A stretch of 64,000 nucleotides of DNA, taken from the NCBI GenBank assembly GCA_001916715.1, contig MNSZ01000057.1, positions 28,421 through 92,420 on the forward strand. The letters are read 5' to 3'. Of this stretch, positions 8,370 through 16,401 are shown piece by piece; the stretch's first letter is position 1, and each line of letters starts with the position of its first letter. The notes beneath the pieces are model-generated. The model did not search any database and was not told the DNA's origin. It saw nothing but the letters and a program-made list of their open reading frames with translations. This DNA comes from Firmicutes bacterium CAG:24053_14 (GTDB lineage: Bacteria; Bacillota; Clostridia; Oscillospirales; Oscillospiraceae). The translations under genes and the position numbers were made by a program.

Positions 8370-9764
8370 ATGTCAAAGAACACAAAAAGGACACTTCTTG
8401 GATTCGTAGTTGCGATCGCAGCGCTTCTGCTCATAGCCTATCTCCCGGCAGAAACCGAGGCAATGAGCCGCGCAGCGTGGCAGTATCTTGGCTGCTTCGT
8501 ATTCATGCTCGTACTTATCATTTCCCGTGCGATCCCCGACTGGGCGGCGGTCCTGTGCACGATGGCAGTGCTCGTTGCGCTTAAAGTTGCAACGGTTGCC
8601 GAAGTTACCTCAAACTTTGCATCCAGCACCGTATGGCTCTGCATCGGCGTGTTCATCATGTCGATAGGCATCAACAACAGCGGCTTTATGAAGCGCCTGG
8701 CGCTGTGGGTGCTGACCCGCTTCCCCGGAACCTATGCAGGTCAGGTAACTGCAATGCTTCTTTCCGGCGTTATCATGAGCCCCATTATTCCTTCCTCCAC
8801 CGCAAAGACTTCCATGATGGCTCCGTTTGTCAACCAGGTATGTGAGGCGTCCGGCGCAGAGCGCAACTCCAAGCAGTCTCTCGGCCTGTGGTTTGCAAAC
8901 TTCATGGGCACCAACCAGCTCGGCATGGCTTTCGTTTCCGGCTCGGTTTATGTCGCACTTATGCTCGGCTTCGTCGGCGAGAGCGTTTCCTGGGGTCAGT
9001 GGTTTGTCCGCGCATGCGTATGGTATGTAGTCTGCATAGTGCTTGTCTATGTGTTCTGCCTCGTTTTCTGCAAGCCCACCGATACTCAGAAGGCAGCAAA
9101 CGTTGAGTTCATCAAGGACTCTTACAAGGCTCTCGGCAAGCTCAGCACCAAGGAAAAGCAGGGCATCATCATTGTTCTCGCAGCACTTATCCTCTGGCTT
9201 ACTCAGTCCACCCACAAGATCGACGCAGGCATGGTCGCAATTCTCGCAGACGTTGCATTCATCGCATGTGGTCTGATCACTCCTCCCGAGGTCGGCGCAA
9301 AGGGCATGTGGACCATCACCATCTTCGTCGGCGGCGTTCTCTCCGTTGCAGGCCTTATGGCATCCCTCGGCGTGAGCACCTGGCTCGCCGGCATTCTCGG
9401 ACCTATCCTCGCACCCATCATGAGCAGTCCCTGGATATTCATCCCCTGCCTGTGCATCATCACCTATCTGCTTCGTTTCGTTATCGTCTCCCAGTCCTGC
9501 TGCATGGCAGTCATGATAGCAATCTTCGGCTCGCTGCTTGAGGCACACGGAATAAACATCTTTGTCCTCGTATTTACCTCCTGGGTTTCCGGTACCTGCT
9601 GGAACGTTGCTTACCAGAACCCCGCATCCGCAGGCCTTATCAAGATGTGCGATCCGTCCCTCGACTTTGCAACCGCATCCAAGGGCTCTTATGCATACTG
9701 CATCATCAACCTCATTGCAATGACCTGCAGTGTGCCTCTCTGGATGGCACTGGGCCTTCTGTAA
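8370..9764 (+). CDS. DASS/SLC13-family anion:sodium symporter (carboxylate permease)
   Basis: The 464-residue membrane protein has about 11-12 hydrophobic segments. Two re-entrant-type motifs typical of the divalent anion:Na+ symporter family are visible: PSSTAKTSMMAPF near 140, a variant of the SNTA motif, and an NPAS motif near the end. Members carry di- and tricarboxylates and related organic acids across the inner membrane. GAGGAG precedes the ATG. As the third gene of the sigma-54 operon it probably imports the acid that the ligase activates. Family placement is firm; substrate is inference. Confidence 0.88.
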   Translation: MSKNTKRTLLGFVVAIAALLLIAYLPAETEAMSRAAWQYLGCFVFMLVLIISRAIPDWAAVLCTMAVLVALKVATVAEVTSNFASSTVWLCIGVFIMSIGINNSGFMKRLALWVLTRFPGTYAGQVTAMLLSGVIMSPIIPSSTAKTSMMAPFVNQVCEASGAERNSKQSLGLWFANFMGTNQLGMAFVSGSVYVALMLGFVGESVSWGQWFVRACVWYVVCIVLVYVFCLVFCKPTDTQKAANVEFIKDSYKALGKLSTKEKQGIIIVLAALILWLTQSTHKIDAGMVAILADVAFIACGLITPPEVGAKGMWTITIFVGGVLSVAGLMASLGVSTWLAGILGPILAPIMSSPWIFIPCLCIITYLLRFVIVSQSCCMAVMIAIFGSLLEAHGINIFVLVFTSWVSGTCWNVAYQNPASAGLIKMCDPSLDFATASKGSYAYCIINLIAMTCSVPLWMALGLL

Positions 9765-9777
9765 TTGAGCATACACG

Positions 9778-9912
9778 ATGCGGGAGGACATCGTAATGTG
9801 TATGGAGGAGCTGGAGCTTGAGCCGGAAAAGGCAAGGGCTTTCATCGGAAATGATGCGGAACTCCTACGGAACACTCTTTATCAAGATCAATACATTTAT
9901 ATGGCAGTGTAA
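9778..9912 (+). CDS. small hypothetical ORF (44 aa) or gene fragment
   Basis: A 44-codon frame, MREDIVMC..., starts 14 bases after the transporter stop. It encodes an acidic peptide with an ELELEPEKARAF segment. No ribosome binding site is visible. It lies directly beside the truncated etfB region and may be a leftover of a deleted gene rather than a functional one. I do not recognise it. Confidence 0.3.
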   Translation: MREDIVMCMEELELEPEKARAFIGNDAELLRNTLYQDQYIYMAV

Positions 9913-9935
9913 TACAACTTTCAGTTTACCTCTAT

Positions 9936-10679
9936 TCAAACATACAAGCTCTTGACAATAAAGCTCCTATATAGTATGATTTTATAAACTACTATATAGG
10001 AGCTTTTGCATGAAAACAAAGGCGAGCCTTTTACGCCGCATTTGCTCTCGTCGCAGCCGAGATCGGTGCAGTTCCAAACAGTTATGCCTTTTTTGAGGCC
10101 TTCAATGACGTTTGCAGGCGTCATAAAGCGCGGCGTGTTTATTGCAGGGGTGACCGTGATAACGGCCGGGAGTTCGGTCTTCGATGTTTCGATGCCGTTT
10201 GTGAAGCTGCGGCGGCATACGATCGCACTGCCGTCAAGCTCGATACCGTCAACGCTCGTGATAAGAGGAAGTCCGAGGAAGCCCGCAGTCACAGGGCCTG
10301 TCTGCGCAGTTTCGGCATCTGAGGCTTTGTTGCCGAAAATGGCAAGGTCAAAGCTGCCGAGCTTTTTCGCGGCCATTGAAAGCACGTAGCCTGTTGCAAG
10401 CGTATCGGCTCCGCCGAATGCGCGATCGGAGAGAAGAACTGCCTCGTCGCAGCCCATGAACAGCGCTCTTTTCAGAACGTCCTCGGCCTGCGGCGGCCCC
10501 ATGGTAACTGCGGTCACTTTTCCGCCGAAGCGGTCGCGCAGGGAAAGACCGGCCTCAAGCGCGTTTTTATCCACGGGATTTATCATGGTCCCGGCTCCGC
10601 TGCGGATGAGATTGCCGTTTTCGTCGAGCTTCACCTCATCGCTGTCCGGGATCTGCTTTATAAAAACAATAATATTCAT
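9936..10679 (-). pseudogene. etfB: electron transfer flavoprotein beta subunit, 3'-truncated
   Basis: The frame begins with the EtfB signature MNIIVFIKQIPD and matches the family up to GVKGSP, with the AMP/FAD-binding core intact. At about position 10020 homology stops. The remaining 27 or so codons are read from the antisense of an unrelated promoter region and give a hydrophobic, unrelated tail. Normal EtfB is about 260 residues and the last 40 or so real residues are missing. GGAGG precedes the ATG at 10679, 14 bases after the acyl-CoA dehydrogenase stop. No etfA follows. EtfB alone cannot carry electrons, so the gene is probably non-functional. Confidence 0.8.
9952..10012 (+). promoter_or_regulatory. 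orphan promoter with 17-bp palindromic operator, RBS and start codon
   Basis: TTGACA (9952-9957) and TATGAT (9975-9980) are spaced 17 bases. A perfect 17-bp inverted repeat (9960-9976 and 9990-10006, loop 13) covers the spacer, -10 and start region, as a dimeric repressor operator would. AGGAG at 9998-10002 and ATG at 10010 follow at ideal spacing. After three codons the frame runs antisense into truncated etfB and stops after 28 codons. This is the complete control region of a gene whose body has been deleted. Confidence 0.65.
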
Positions 10680-10693
10680 TTTCCGAACCTCCG

Positions 10694-11836
10694 TCACTTA
10701 ACGCCCATCCATTTGGCAATGATCTTCTTCTGAATTTCGCTCGTGCCCTCAAATATCTCGGTGAGCTTTGCGTCGCGATAGAGCTTTTCGATGACGAATT
10801 CCTTGCTGTATCCGTAGCCGCCGTGCAGCTGTAAGCAGCCGCGCACGACCTCGTTGAGAACGTCGGAGGCGTAGTATTTCGCCATCGAGGAAAGGTGGGA
10901 AACGCGCTGGCCGTCATCCATCATGCTGGCACAGTTATAAACCATAAGGCGCGCTGCCTCGACCTTGGTCTGATATTCGGCGAGCTTGAACTGCGTGTTC
11001 TGGAACTGTGAAATGCGCTTGCCGAACTGCACGCGCTCTTTGGTGTACTTAACGGTCTGGTCTATCGCGTCCTGCGCCATGCCGACGCAGACCGCCGAGA
11101 TACCGAGTCTGCCTGCATCGAGGGTCGACATTGCGGCATGGAAGCCCTTGCCGATCTGGCCGAGCAGATTTTCGGCAGGAACGTGGACGTTGTCGAATAT
11201 CACCTCGGCCACGCTGCTTGCACGCATGCCCATAAGATCCTCGTTGCGGCCGATCGTTATGCCCTCGCATTCGTGCACGTCGATAAGCAGGCATATGGGG
11301 CTTTTTGTGCCGTCGGGAGCTTTGAACTGACAGTAGGTCTGGAAAAAGTCGGCCTCGCGCGCACCGGTGATAAAGGCCTTCGTGCCGTTGACGACAAACT
11401 CTCCGTTTATAAGCTCGGCGGTCGTCTGCATTCCGGCTGCATCGGAGCCTGCGCCGGGCTCCGTGAGCGTAAATGCCGAGCGCTTTTCGCCCTTTACCCA
11501 AGGAACAACGTATTTCTGCTTCTGCTCCTCGGTGCCGTAGTGAAGAATGGGGAAGCACATGTTGGTCTGACCGGAAACGGATTTCGCGACCGGGCCGCTG
11601 GCCTTGGAAAGCTCCTCAACGGCAAGAACATAGTGAACATAGCTACTGCCGAGGCCACCGTATTCCTTCGGGATAACGATGCCGCAGAAGCCAAGCTCGT
11701 GCATTTCCTTCAGCAGCGGTTCAACGCTGAAAAGCCCCTTGTCGATCTCCAGCGTGTGCGGACGAATGCGCTCGTCGGCATACTCTTTGTATATCATTTG
11801 CAATGCGCGTTCTTCTTCTGTAAGAACGGTGTTCAT
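10694..11836 (-). CDS. acyl-CoA dehydrogenase
   Basis: The 380-residue protein has the length and motifs of short/medium-chain acyl-CoA dehydrogenases: FTLTEPGAGSDA in the FAD-binding middle domain and the C-terminal QLHGGYGYSKEFVIEKLYRDAKLTEIFEGTSEIQ segment (described by its short motifs LHGGYGY and YRDAK), where the catalytic glutamate of the EGT region resides. It oxidises or, in anaerobes with Etf, reversibly reduces the alpha-beta bond of acyl-CoA. The ATG at 11836 has AGGAGG upstream. It leads a two-gene unit with the truncated etfB, and a sigma-A promoter lies 32-60 bases upstream. With its electron partner broken, it would need Etf from elsewhere. Confidence 0.92.
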   Translation of the reverse strand: MNTVLTEEERALQMIYKEYADERIRPHTLEIDKGLFSVEPLLKEMHELGFCGIVIPKEYGGLGSSYVHYVLAVEELSKASGPVAKSVSGQTNMCFPILHYGTEEQKQKYVVPWVKGEKRSAFTLTEPGAGSDAAGMQTTAELINGEFVVNGTKAFITGAREADFFQTYCQFKAPDGTKSPICLLIDVHECEGITIGRNEDLMGMRASSVAEVIFDNVHVPAENLLGQIGKGFHAAMSTLDAGRLGISAVCVGMAQDAIDQTVKYTKERVQFGKRISQFQNTQFKLAEYQTKVEAARLMVYNCASMMDDGQRVSHLSSMAKYYASDVLNEVVRGCLQLHGGYGYSKEFVIEKLYRDAKLTEIFEGTSEIQKKIIAKWMGVK

Positions 11837-11867
11837 AGAATAAACCTCCTGTAGTGGATTTGACAAT

Positions 11868-11896
11868 ATAATATCAAGCAGATAGACTGCAGGCAA
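11868..11896 (-). promoter_or_regulatory. sigma-A promoter of the acyl-CoA dehydrogenase gene
   Basis: Read on the minus strand, TTGCCT (11896-11891) and TATTAT (11873-11868) are 17 bases apart, about 30 bases upstream of the start codon. The TTGAACA repeats begin 14 bases upstream of the -35 box, a typical activator position. Confidence 0.65.
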
Positions 11897-11908
11897 TATT
11901 GACTTTGC

Positions 11909-12000
11909 GTTGAACATATTTGAACACTTATGTATAAATGTGTTGAACATATTTGGCGGAGAGATTATAATATGAAATGAGATGTGCAAAAATGTTCAAC
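11909..12000. repeat. TTGAACA operator repeats between two divergent genes
   Basis: The 14-base sequence GTTGAACATATTTG occurs twice exactly (11909-11922 and 11942-11955), 33 bases apart, about three helical turns. Further TTGAACA units lie at 11920-11926 and, inverted, at 11993-11999. The second long repeat overlaps the -35 box of the regulator promoter, so self-repression is plausible while the first could activate the dehydrogenase promoter. Confidence 0.7.
11943..11971 (+). promoter_or_regulatory. sigma-A promoter of the GAFTGA-less regulator
   Basis: TTGAAC (11943-11948) and TATAAT (11966-11971) are 17 bases apart, 43 bases before the ATG at 12015. The -35 box lies inside one copy of the TTGAACA repeat. 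Confidence 0.75.
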
Positions 12001-12014
12001 AAGGAGACAGCAAC

Positions 12015-13964
12015 ATGAATGATCTTCCGAAAAATGATGTTCTGAAAAATTTAAAGCAGCAGTTTTTAAACGGAAATCTGGTCGAATACGACCATAAGTA
12101 TGAAAAAACGGTTGCCTCGTGGGAGAAGTCACGCGCCGCCGGCGCCGATGCTCACGCAGTGCGCCTGGGCGAGGATTGCCGCGATCTGCATGTGTTTGAC
12201 AGGATAGACGATATATCAAAGTGCCACCTCGCATATTTCCGCGACTACTATGAAAGCCGCAGCACGGCACTTGAGCGTATGGGCGGAGCGATGTTTTATC
12301 TTGATACGCAGCTTGTTGCGTTCCACAAAAGCGGCAGTGCCGCGCTTTTGAAGGAGCTTAAAGCAAAGGGCCTGCGTATCGGAACGCGGTTTTCCGTTGA
12401 AAATGTCGGCGTTTTTGCCGGAAACACCGCGCCGGAAAAGCCCTTTGTTACCTGCTTCAGTGCAGGGCAGGGGCACTATTGCGATCTGCTCACGCCATAT
12501 GCCTGCATTGCCCGCTATGGCGAAACTTCGGCAGGCCCCGGATTTCACGCGGTGACGGTAATATTTCTGCCGCTGGATAAATGCTTTAAAAATTCGCTCA
12601 ATTCGGCAGCTTTCATGCTTGAAGCGGGCGACTTCACCTATAAGAACCGAATACTGTATCCGCACATAGAACGCAGGTTTCACCTGCTTGAACAGTCGGT
12701 GCAGTGCAGCACGGATATAACGCTGCTGGTTGATGATACGGGCGTTGTGGTTTTTGCCAACAGCAGGTTTGAAAATGAATTTGATATGCACATAACCTCT
12801 ATTATCGGCAAGGCTCTGCGCGACAGCCTTCCTGAGCTGTCATTTGTTATGAAAGCTCTGCGCACCGGTAAGGAGATATCTGCTGGTAACATTGCCCTCG
12901 GCAGCACGGGAAAGCGCTATTATGTCGAATGCCTTGCCATAAAGGAAAATGACAAGGTGATCGGTCTCAAGGTGTCAATAAAAACGGCAGAACAGATCAG
13001 AAAGTACAGCGCCGGAGCGCAGCGCAATAACGCAGTATATAATTTTCAAGATATAATCGCCGTCAGCTCCGGAATGAAATTGGTCAAAAGCGAGGCACGC
13101 ACAGCGGCGGCAAGTCCGGCGAACGTGCTGATAACAGGGGAGTCCGGCACGGGAAAGGAACTTTTTGCACAGGCTATACACAATGCAAGCCCTCGCTTTG
13201 CCGGGCCGTTTGTGCCAATAAGCTGCGGAGGATTTTCGCGTGAAACGGTTGATTCGATACTGATCGGGACCGAAAAAAATCCCGGCAAATTCATTCAGGC
13301 AGACGGGGGAACGCTTTTCCTTGACGGAATATCGGAAATGAGCCAGGACATGCAGAGCTTTTTGCTGCGCTTTCTTGAGGACGGCATCGTAACGCCGATC
13401 GGCTCGCGCCGCAGTGTGCAGACAGATGTGCGCGTTATTTCGGCGGCAGGCAGCGAGGTACTGCAAAAGGTGAAGGACGGCTCGTTCAGACTTGACTTAT
13501 ATTACAGGCTGAACGTTCTCCGCATTGATCTTCCGCCGCTGCGCGAGCGGCAGGCAGACATGCAGGAGCTGAGCAATTATTTTGTAACACTGCTGTCGGC
13601 CGGATACGGAAAGAATATTTTCAGCGTTTCGGCGGAAACCGTCGAACGCTTCAAGGCAAATTACTGGCCGGGCAATCTGCGGCAGCTGCGCAATATAATT
13701 GAGCGCAGTCTGCTAAAAGCAGAGGACGGCCGCGAGCTTGAAATAAGCGATGTCTGCGACGATTTCGGAGGTGAGCAGACTGCGGTGAAGTCGCAGGAGC
13801 AGGGACGGACCCTCGATATGCGCGATGCCGAAACGAACAGAATACTCGACGCTCTGCTCAAGCATAATGGGAATAAGGCAAAGACCGCGCGATACCTCGG
13901 TATGTCGAGGGGAACTCTCTACAATCGCCTACGTGAGCTCGAGGCCAACGGCATAGTGTTGTGA
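12015..13964 (+). CDS. AAA+ enhancer-binding-protein-like regulator lacking the GAFTGA loop
   Basis: The 649-residue protein has the same order as the first activator: sensor region, PAS-like segment, AAA+ domain and Fis-type helix-turn-helix (NKAKTARYLGMSRGTLY). Walker A GESGTGKE is intact at 375-382. Where the sigma-54 contact loop belongs, the chain reads GTEKNPGKF (418-426), so the GAFTGA loop is missing. The Walker B segment is FLDGI instead of FLDEI, losing the catalytic glutamate. Known proteins without GAFTGA, such as TyrR, act at sigma-70 promoters. AAGGAG precedes the ATG. Divergence from the acyl-CoA dehydrogenase and the shared TTGAACA sites suggest control of that operon. Confidence 0.9.
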   Translation: MNDLPKNDVLKNLKQQFLNGNLVEYDHKYEKTVASWEKSRAAGADAHAVRLGEDCRDLHVFDRIDDISKCHLAYFRDYYESRSTALERMGGAMFYLDTQLVAFHKSGSAALLKELKAKGLRIGTRFSVENVGVFAGNTAPEKPFVTCFSAGQGHYCDLLTPYACIARYGETSAGPGFHAVTVIFLPLDKCFKNSLNSAAFMLEAGDFTYKNRILYPHIERRFHLLEQSVQCSTDITLLVDDTGVVVFANSRFENEFDMHITSIIGKALRDSLPELSFVMKALRTGKEISAGNIALGSTGKRYYVECLAIKENDKVIGLKVSIKTAEQIRKYSAGAQRNNAVYNFQDIIAVSSGMKLVKSEARTAAASPANVLITGESGTGKELFAQAIHNASPRFAGPFVPISCGGFSRETVDSILIGTEKNPGKFIQADGGTLFLDGISEMSQDMQSFLLRFLEDGIVTPIGSRRSVQTDVRVISAAGSEVLQKVKDGSFRLDLYYRLNVLRIDLPPLRERQADMQELSNYFVTLLSAGYGKNIFSVSAETVERFKANYWPGNLRQLRNIIERSLLKAEDGRELEISDVCDDFGGEQTAVKSQEQGRTLDMRDAETNRILDALLKHNGNKAKTARYLGMSRGTLYNRLRELEANGIVL

Positions 13965-13987
13965 TCGTAGTTGTGATCGTAATAAAA

Positions 13988-14012
13988 CACGGAGACGCAT
14001 TGCGTCTCCGTG
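13988..14012. terminator. bidirectional terminator hairpin
   Basis: A 10-bp GC-rich stem (CACGGAGACG/CGTCTCCGTG) with a short loop lies 23 bases after the regulator stop and 5 bases from the end of the minus-strand pseudogene. T-rich sequence follows on both sides. Confidence 0.7.
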
Positions 14013-14017
14013 CTTGT

Positions 14018-14704
14018 TTAGGCTTTGCTTGTTGACTTTTGCGGCGGATCATCGGACGGGCGGTCTCCTCTGCCAAAACCGTCGCCACCGTCGGGATGAG
14101 TACCGTGCTGCATGCCTCCGCCCATACCGCCGCCAACGGTGGCGGTTCCGGTCTGCGCAGTCGATGCTGCTGCGCTGCTGTCGCCGGCATACAAACTGTA
14201 GCTGCTGCCGGATTCAAGCTCTGCTGACGAGAAGAAAACATATGCTGCGTCGCAGCTTGCCGCAGCGCTGTGCAGTTAGCCTCCGTCGGAGGATTTGATG
14301 CTCAAAACGTCGCCCTTCGAAATAAGCTGACCGGATGCTGAGAAGGTGACATATGCCTGCTCGGCGTTTATGCTAAGCCCCATGCCATTGGACGCGCCGG
14401 CAGCGAGCACCGTACCGCCTGAGATGCTAAGCGCTCCGTCGGCGTCGAGCGGCTGATTGTCGGCCTTGTTTGCCGTCCACACGGCGACTGTTCCGCCAGA
14501 TATATTTAGCGTACCGTTTGAGTCAAAGCCGTCGCCCTCGCTCGAATAGGCGTTTATCGTGCCGCCCGAGATGTTCATGGAAAGGTCGTAATTTGAAAGG
14601 TCGGATTTTGCCGCGTTCAGGCAGTCGTCGGATGACAGAATTGAGATATTGCTGGATAGCACATTCAGCTCGGCTGCCTCAAGTCCTTCATAGCATTCTG
14701 CGAG
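14018..14704 (-). pseudogene. carbohydrate-binding (CotH-associated) surface protein, truncated and interrupted
   Basis: The frame encodes repeats typical of DUF4353-type carbohydrate-binding proteins found with CotH kinases (YEGLEAAELNV, SSDDCLNAA, NISGGTINAYSSEGDGFDSNG). An in-frame TAA at 14276-14278 interrupts it. Past that stop the same frame continues with the expected C-terminus, including YVFFSSAELESGSSYSLYAG and a Gly/Met-rich tail, ending at 14018. The 5' part, including any signal peptide, is missing: homology breaks near 14704 where an oppositely oriented remnant begins. Both defects mark it as dead. Confidence 0.75.
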
Positions 14705-15031
14705 GTAAGACCTAAGGCGTTTATCGGATATGACCGTATGGCGTTCTCGGGCATTGAGCAGCCTGAACTGCGTATTACTTTCGACACAAATTTGCGCTTT
14801 CGCACGGATGAGCTTGATCTGCGACTCGGTTCTCACGGCGCGCCGCTGCTGATGCCGGATGAGGTGCTTATGGAGCTGAAGATCCCGGGAGTGTGGCCGA
14901 TGTGGCTGAGCAGGCTTTTGTCCGAAACCGGCGCATTCCCGACATCGTTTTCGAAAATCGGCCATTGCTATAAAAACAGCATCCTCAGGGAGACTGCAAC
15001 GAATGATAAGGAGGGATCCGACTGTGCTTGA
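14702..15031 (+). pseudogene. VTC-domain (polyphosphate polymerase-type) protein, 5'-truncated
   Basis: About 100 codons match the C-terminal part of the bacterial VTC domain, with the characteristic LRITFDTNLRFRTDELDL strand and the EIKIPG-like ELKIPGVWPMWL and FPTSFSKIGHCY segments. The N-terminal three quarters, with the substrate tunnel lysines and arginines, are absent. Upstream codons cannot be extended into a full gene because the sequence becomes the antisense of the surface-protein remnant. The stop overlaps the start of the DUF4956 gene, the usual genomic neighbour of VTC genes in Clostridia. Confidence 0.75.
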
Positions 15032-15686
15032 ATCCATAATATCTTCTCAGCTGACGCTGTCGGCATTTTTGATATGCACGTTCACATCCATTGTCCTCGG
15101 CGTCGGTATCGCGCTTGTCGGGATGTACCGCTCGCGGTCGAGTCAAAGTTATGCGGTCGCGCTGGCGATACTTCCGGTGGTCGTTCAGCTCGTCATCATG
15201 CTCGTAAACGGAAACGTAGGCGCCGGAGTTGCAGTCGCAGGTGCGTTTAGTCTCGTAAGGTTCCGCTCGGTTCCGGGAACCGCGCGCGAGATAGGCGTGC
15301 TGTTCATGGCGATGGCCGTCGGCCTTGCAACAGGCATGGGCTATGTCGGCCTTGCGGTCATATCGTTCGTGATCATCTCGGCCGTTATAATGGCGCTGAC
15401 TGCGCTCAATTTCGGCAAGGGCAAAGCCGAGGAGCGCACGCTGAAAATTACCATACCCGAAAATCTTGACTACGAGGGCCTGTTTGACGATGTCTTTGCC
15501 GAGTATACCAGGTCAAATTCGCTCGTGAAGGTCAAAACCTCGAATATGGGAACGCTTTATGAGCTTGAATATCGAATCGTTTTAAACGGCGATAATGTGC
15601 CGAAGGATTTCCTCGACGCCCTGCGCTGCCGAAACGGAAACCTCAATATCACCTGCGGCCGTGAGGAGCAAAAGGAGGCGCTGTAA
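15024..15686 (+). CDS. DUF4956 domain-containing membrane protein
   Basis: The 220-residue protein has about four transmembrane segments in the first 125 residues, a conserved GAFSLVRFRSVPGTAREIG loop, and a cytoplasmic C-terminal domain. This is the DUF4956 family, often encoded next to VTC polyphosphate-polymerase-type proteins and CotH surface proteins. I chose GTG at 15024 because AAGGAGGGA lies at the right distance; the ATG at 15003 would overlap that site. It overlaps the VTC remnant by 8 bases. Its former operon partners are broken, so it may be an orphan. Biochemical role unknown. Confidence 0.85.
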   Translation: MLESIISSQLTLSAFLICTFTSIVLGVGIALVGMYRSRSSQSYAVALAILPVVVQLVIMLVNGNVGAGVAVAGAFSLVRFRSVPGTAREIGVLFMAMAVGLATGMGYVGLAVISFVIISAVIMALTALNFGKGKAEERTLKITIPENLDYEGLFDDVFAEYTRSNSLVKVKTSNMGTLYELEYRIVLNGDNVPKDFLDALRCRNGNLNITCGREEQKEAL

Positions 15687-15811
15687 ATGTAAAAGAGCAT
15701 GTAAGATCTCATGCTCGGCGAATACGTAAAAACACACATCCGATTTCTACATATTTTTTGCAACATTGCAGAGAATATAACCGTACAACAAAAATACGGA
15801 GGATCATAGAT

Positions 15812-16348
15812 ATGAAAGCAACAGGGATAGTAAGGCGTATTGACGATCTGGGCCGGGTTGTTATCCCGAAGGAGATACGCCGCACAATGCGTATTCGCGA
15901 GGGCGACCCGTTGGAGATTTTCACGGATCGCGACGGTGAGGTCATATTCAAAAAGTATTCCCCAATTGGTGAACTGGGCGATTTCGCAGCGCAGATATGC
16001 GACAGCCTGCACCGCTCGACCGATGCAATAGCTGCGGTTTGCGACCGCGACAGCATTATTGCCGTTTCGGGCGCATCCAAGCGCGATTTTATCGACAAGC
16101 GAGTATCGCCGGCGCTTGAACGCGTTATGGAATCGCGCGGCAGCGTGCGCTATGACGGCACCGAGCCGATGCACGTCATTGACGGCGACGAGCGCTACTA
16201 TGTTTCGGTCGCATCACCCATCCTAAGCGAGGGCGATATACTCGGCTGCGTGGTATTCGTGAGCCAGAATGCATCTGCCGGCAGCGACATTGAGTTTAAG
16301 CTTGCGCAAACGGTGGCATCCTTCCTCGGCAAGCAAATGGAAAGCTGA
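15812..16348 (+). CDS. spoVT: stage V sporulation protein T, AbrB-family regulator
   Basis: The 178-residue protein starts with the SpoVT-AbrB swapped-hairpin DNA-binding domain (MKATGIVRRIDDLGRVVIPKEIRR region, seen in short motifs GIVRRIDDLGR and VIPKEIRR) and continues with a GAF-like domain up to the end, the full SpoVT layout. In Bacillus SpoVT acts in the forespore, tuning sigma-G-dependent genes. Strong GGAGGA precedes the ATG at 15812. It stands alone, followed by a terminator. Its presence is the best evidence in the window for a spore former. Confidence 0.95.
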   Translation: MKATGIVRRIDDLGRVVIPKEIRRTMRIREGDPLEIFTDRDGEVIFKKYSPIGELGDFAAQICDSLHRSTDAIAAVCDRDSIIAVSGASKRDFIDKRVSPALERVMESRGSVRYDGTEPMHVIDGDERYYVSVASPILSEGDILGCVVFVSQNASAGSDIEFKLAQTVASFLGKQMES

Positions 16349-16349
16349 A

Positions 16350-16378
16350 AAAAGCAGACGCTCGGCGTCTGCTTTTTT
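16350..16378. terminator. bidirectional terminator
   Basis: A 12-bp stem AAAAGCAGACGC/GCGTCTGCTTTT with a three-base loop and T-runs on both sides serves spoVT (plus) and the PPDK-N gene (minus). Confidence 0.9.
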
Positions 16379-16401
16379 ACATATTTGATATCAACGTTCG
16401 C

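Noticed and set aside
14276..15037. A 253-residue protein reading through the pseudogene junction
   Set aside because: The first 110 codons are antisense to the VTC remnant and match nothing; only the later part is a real gene remnant.
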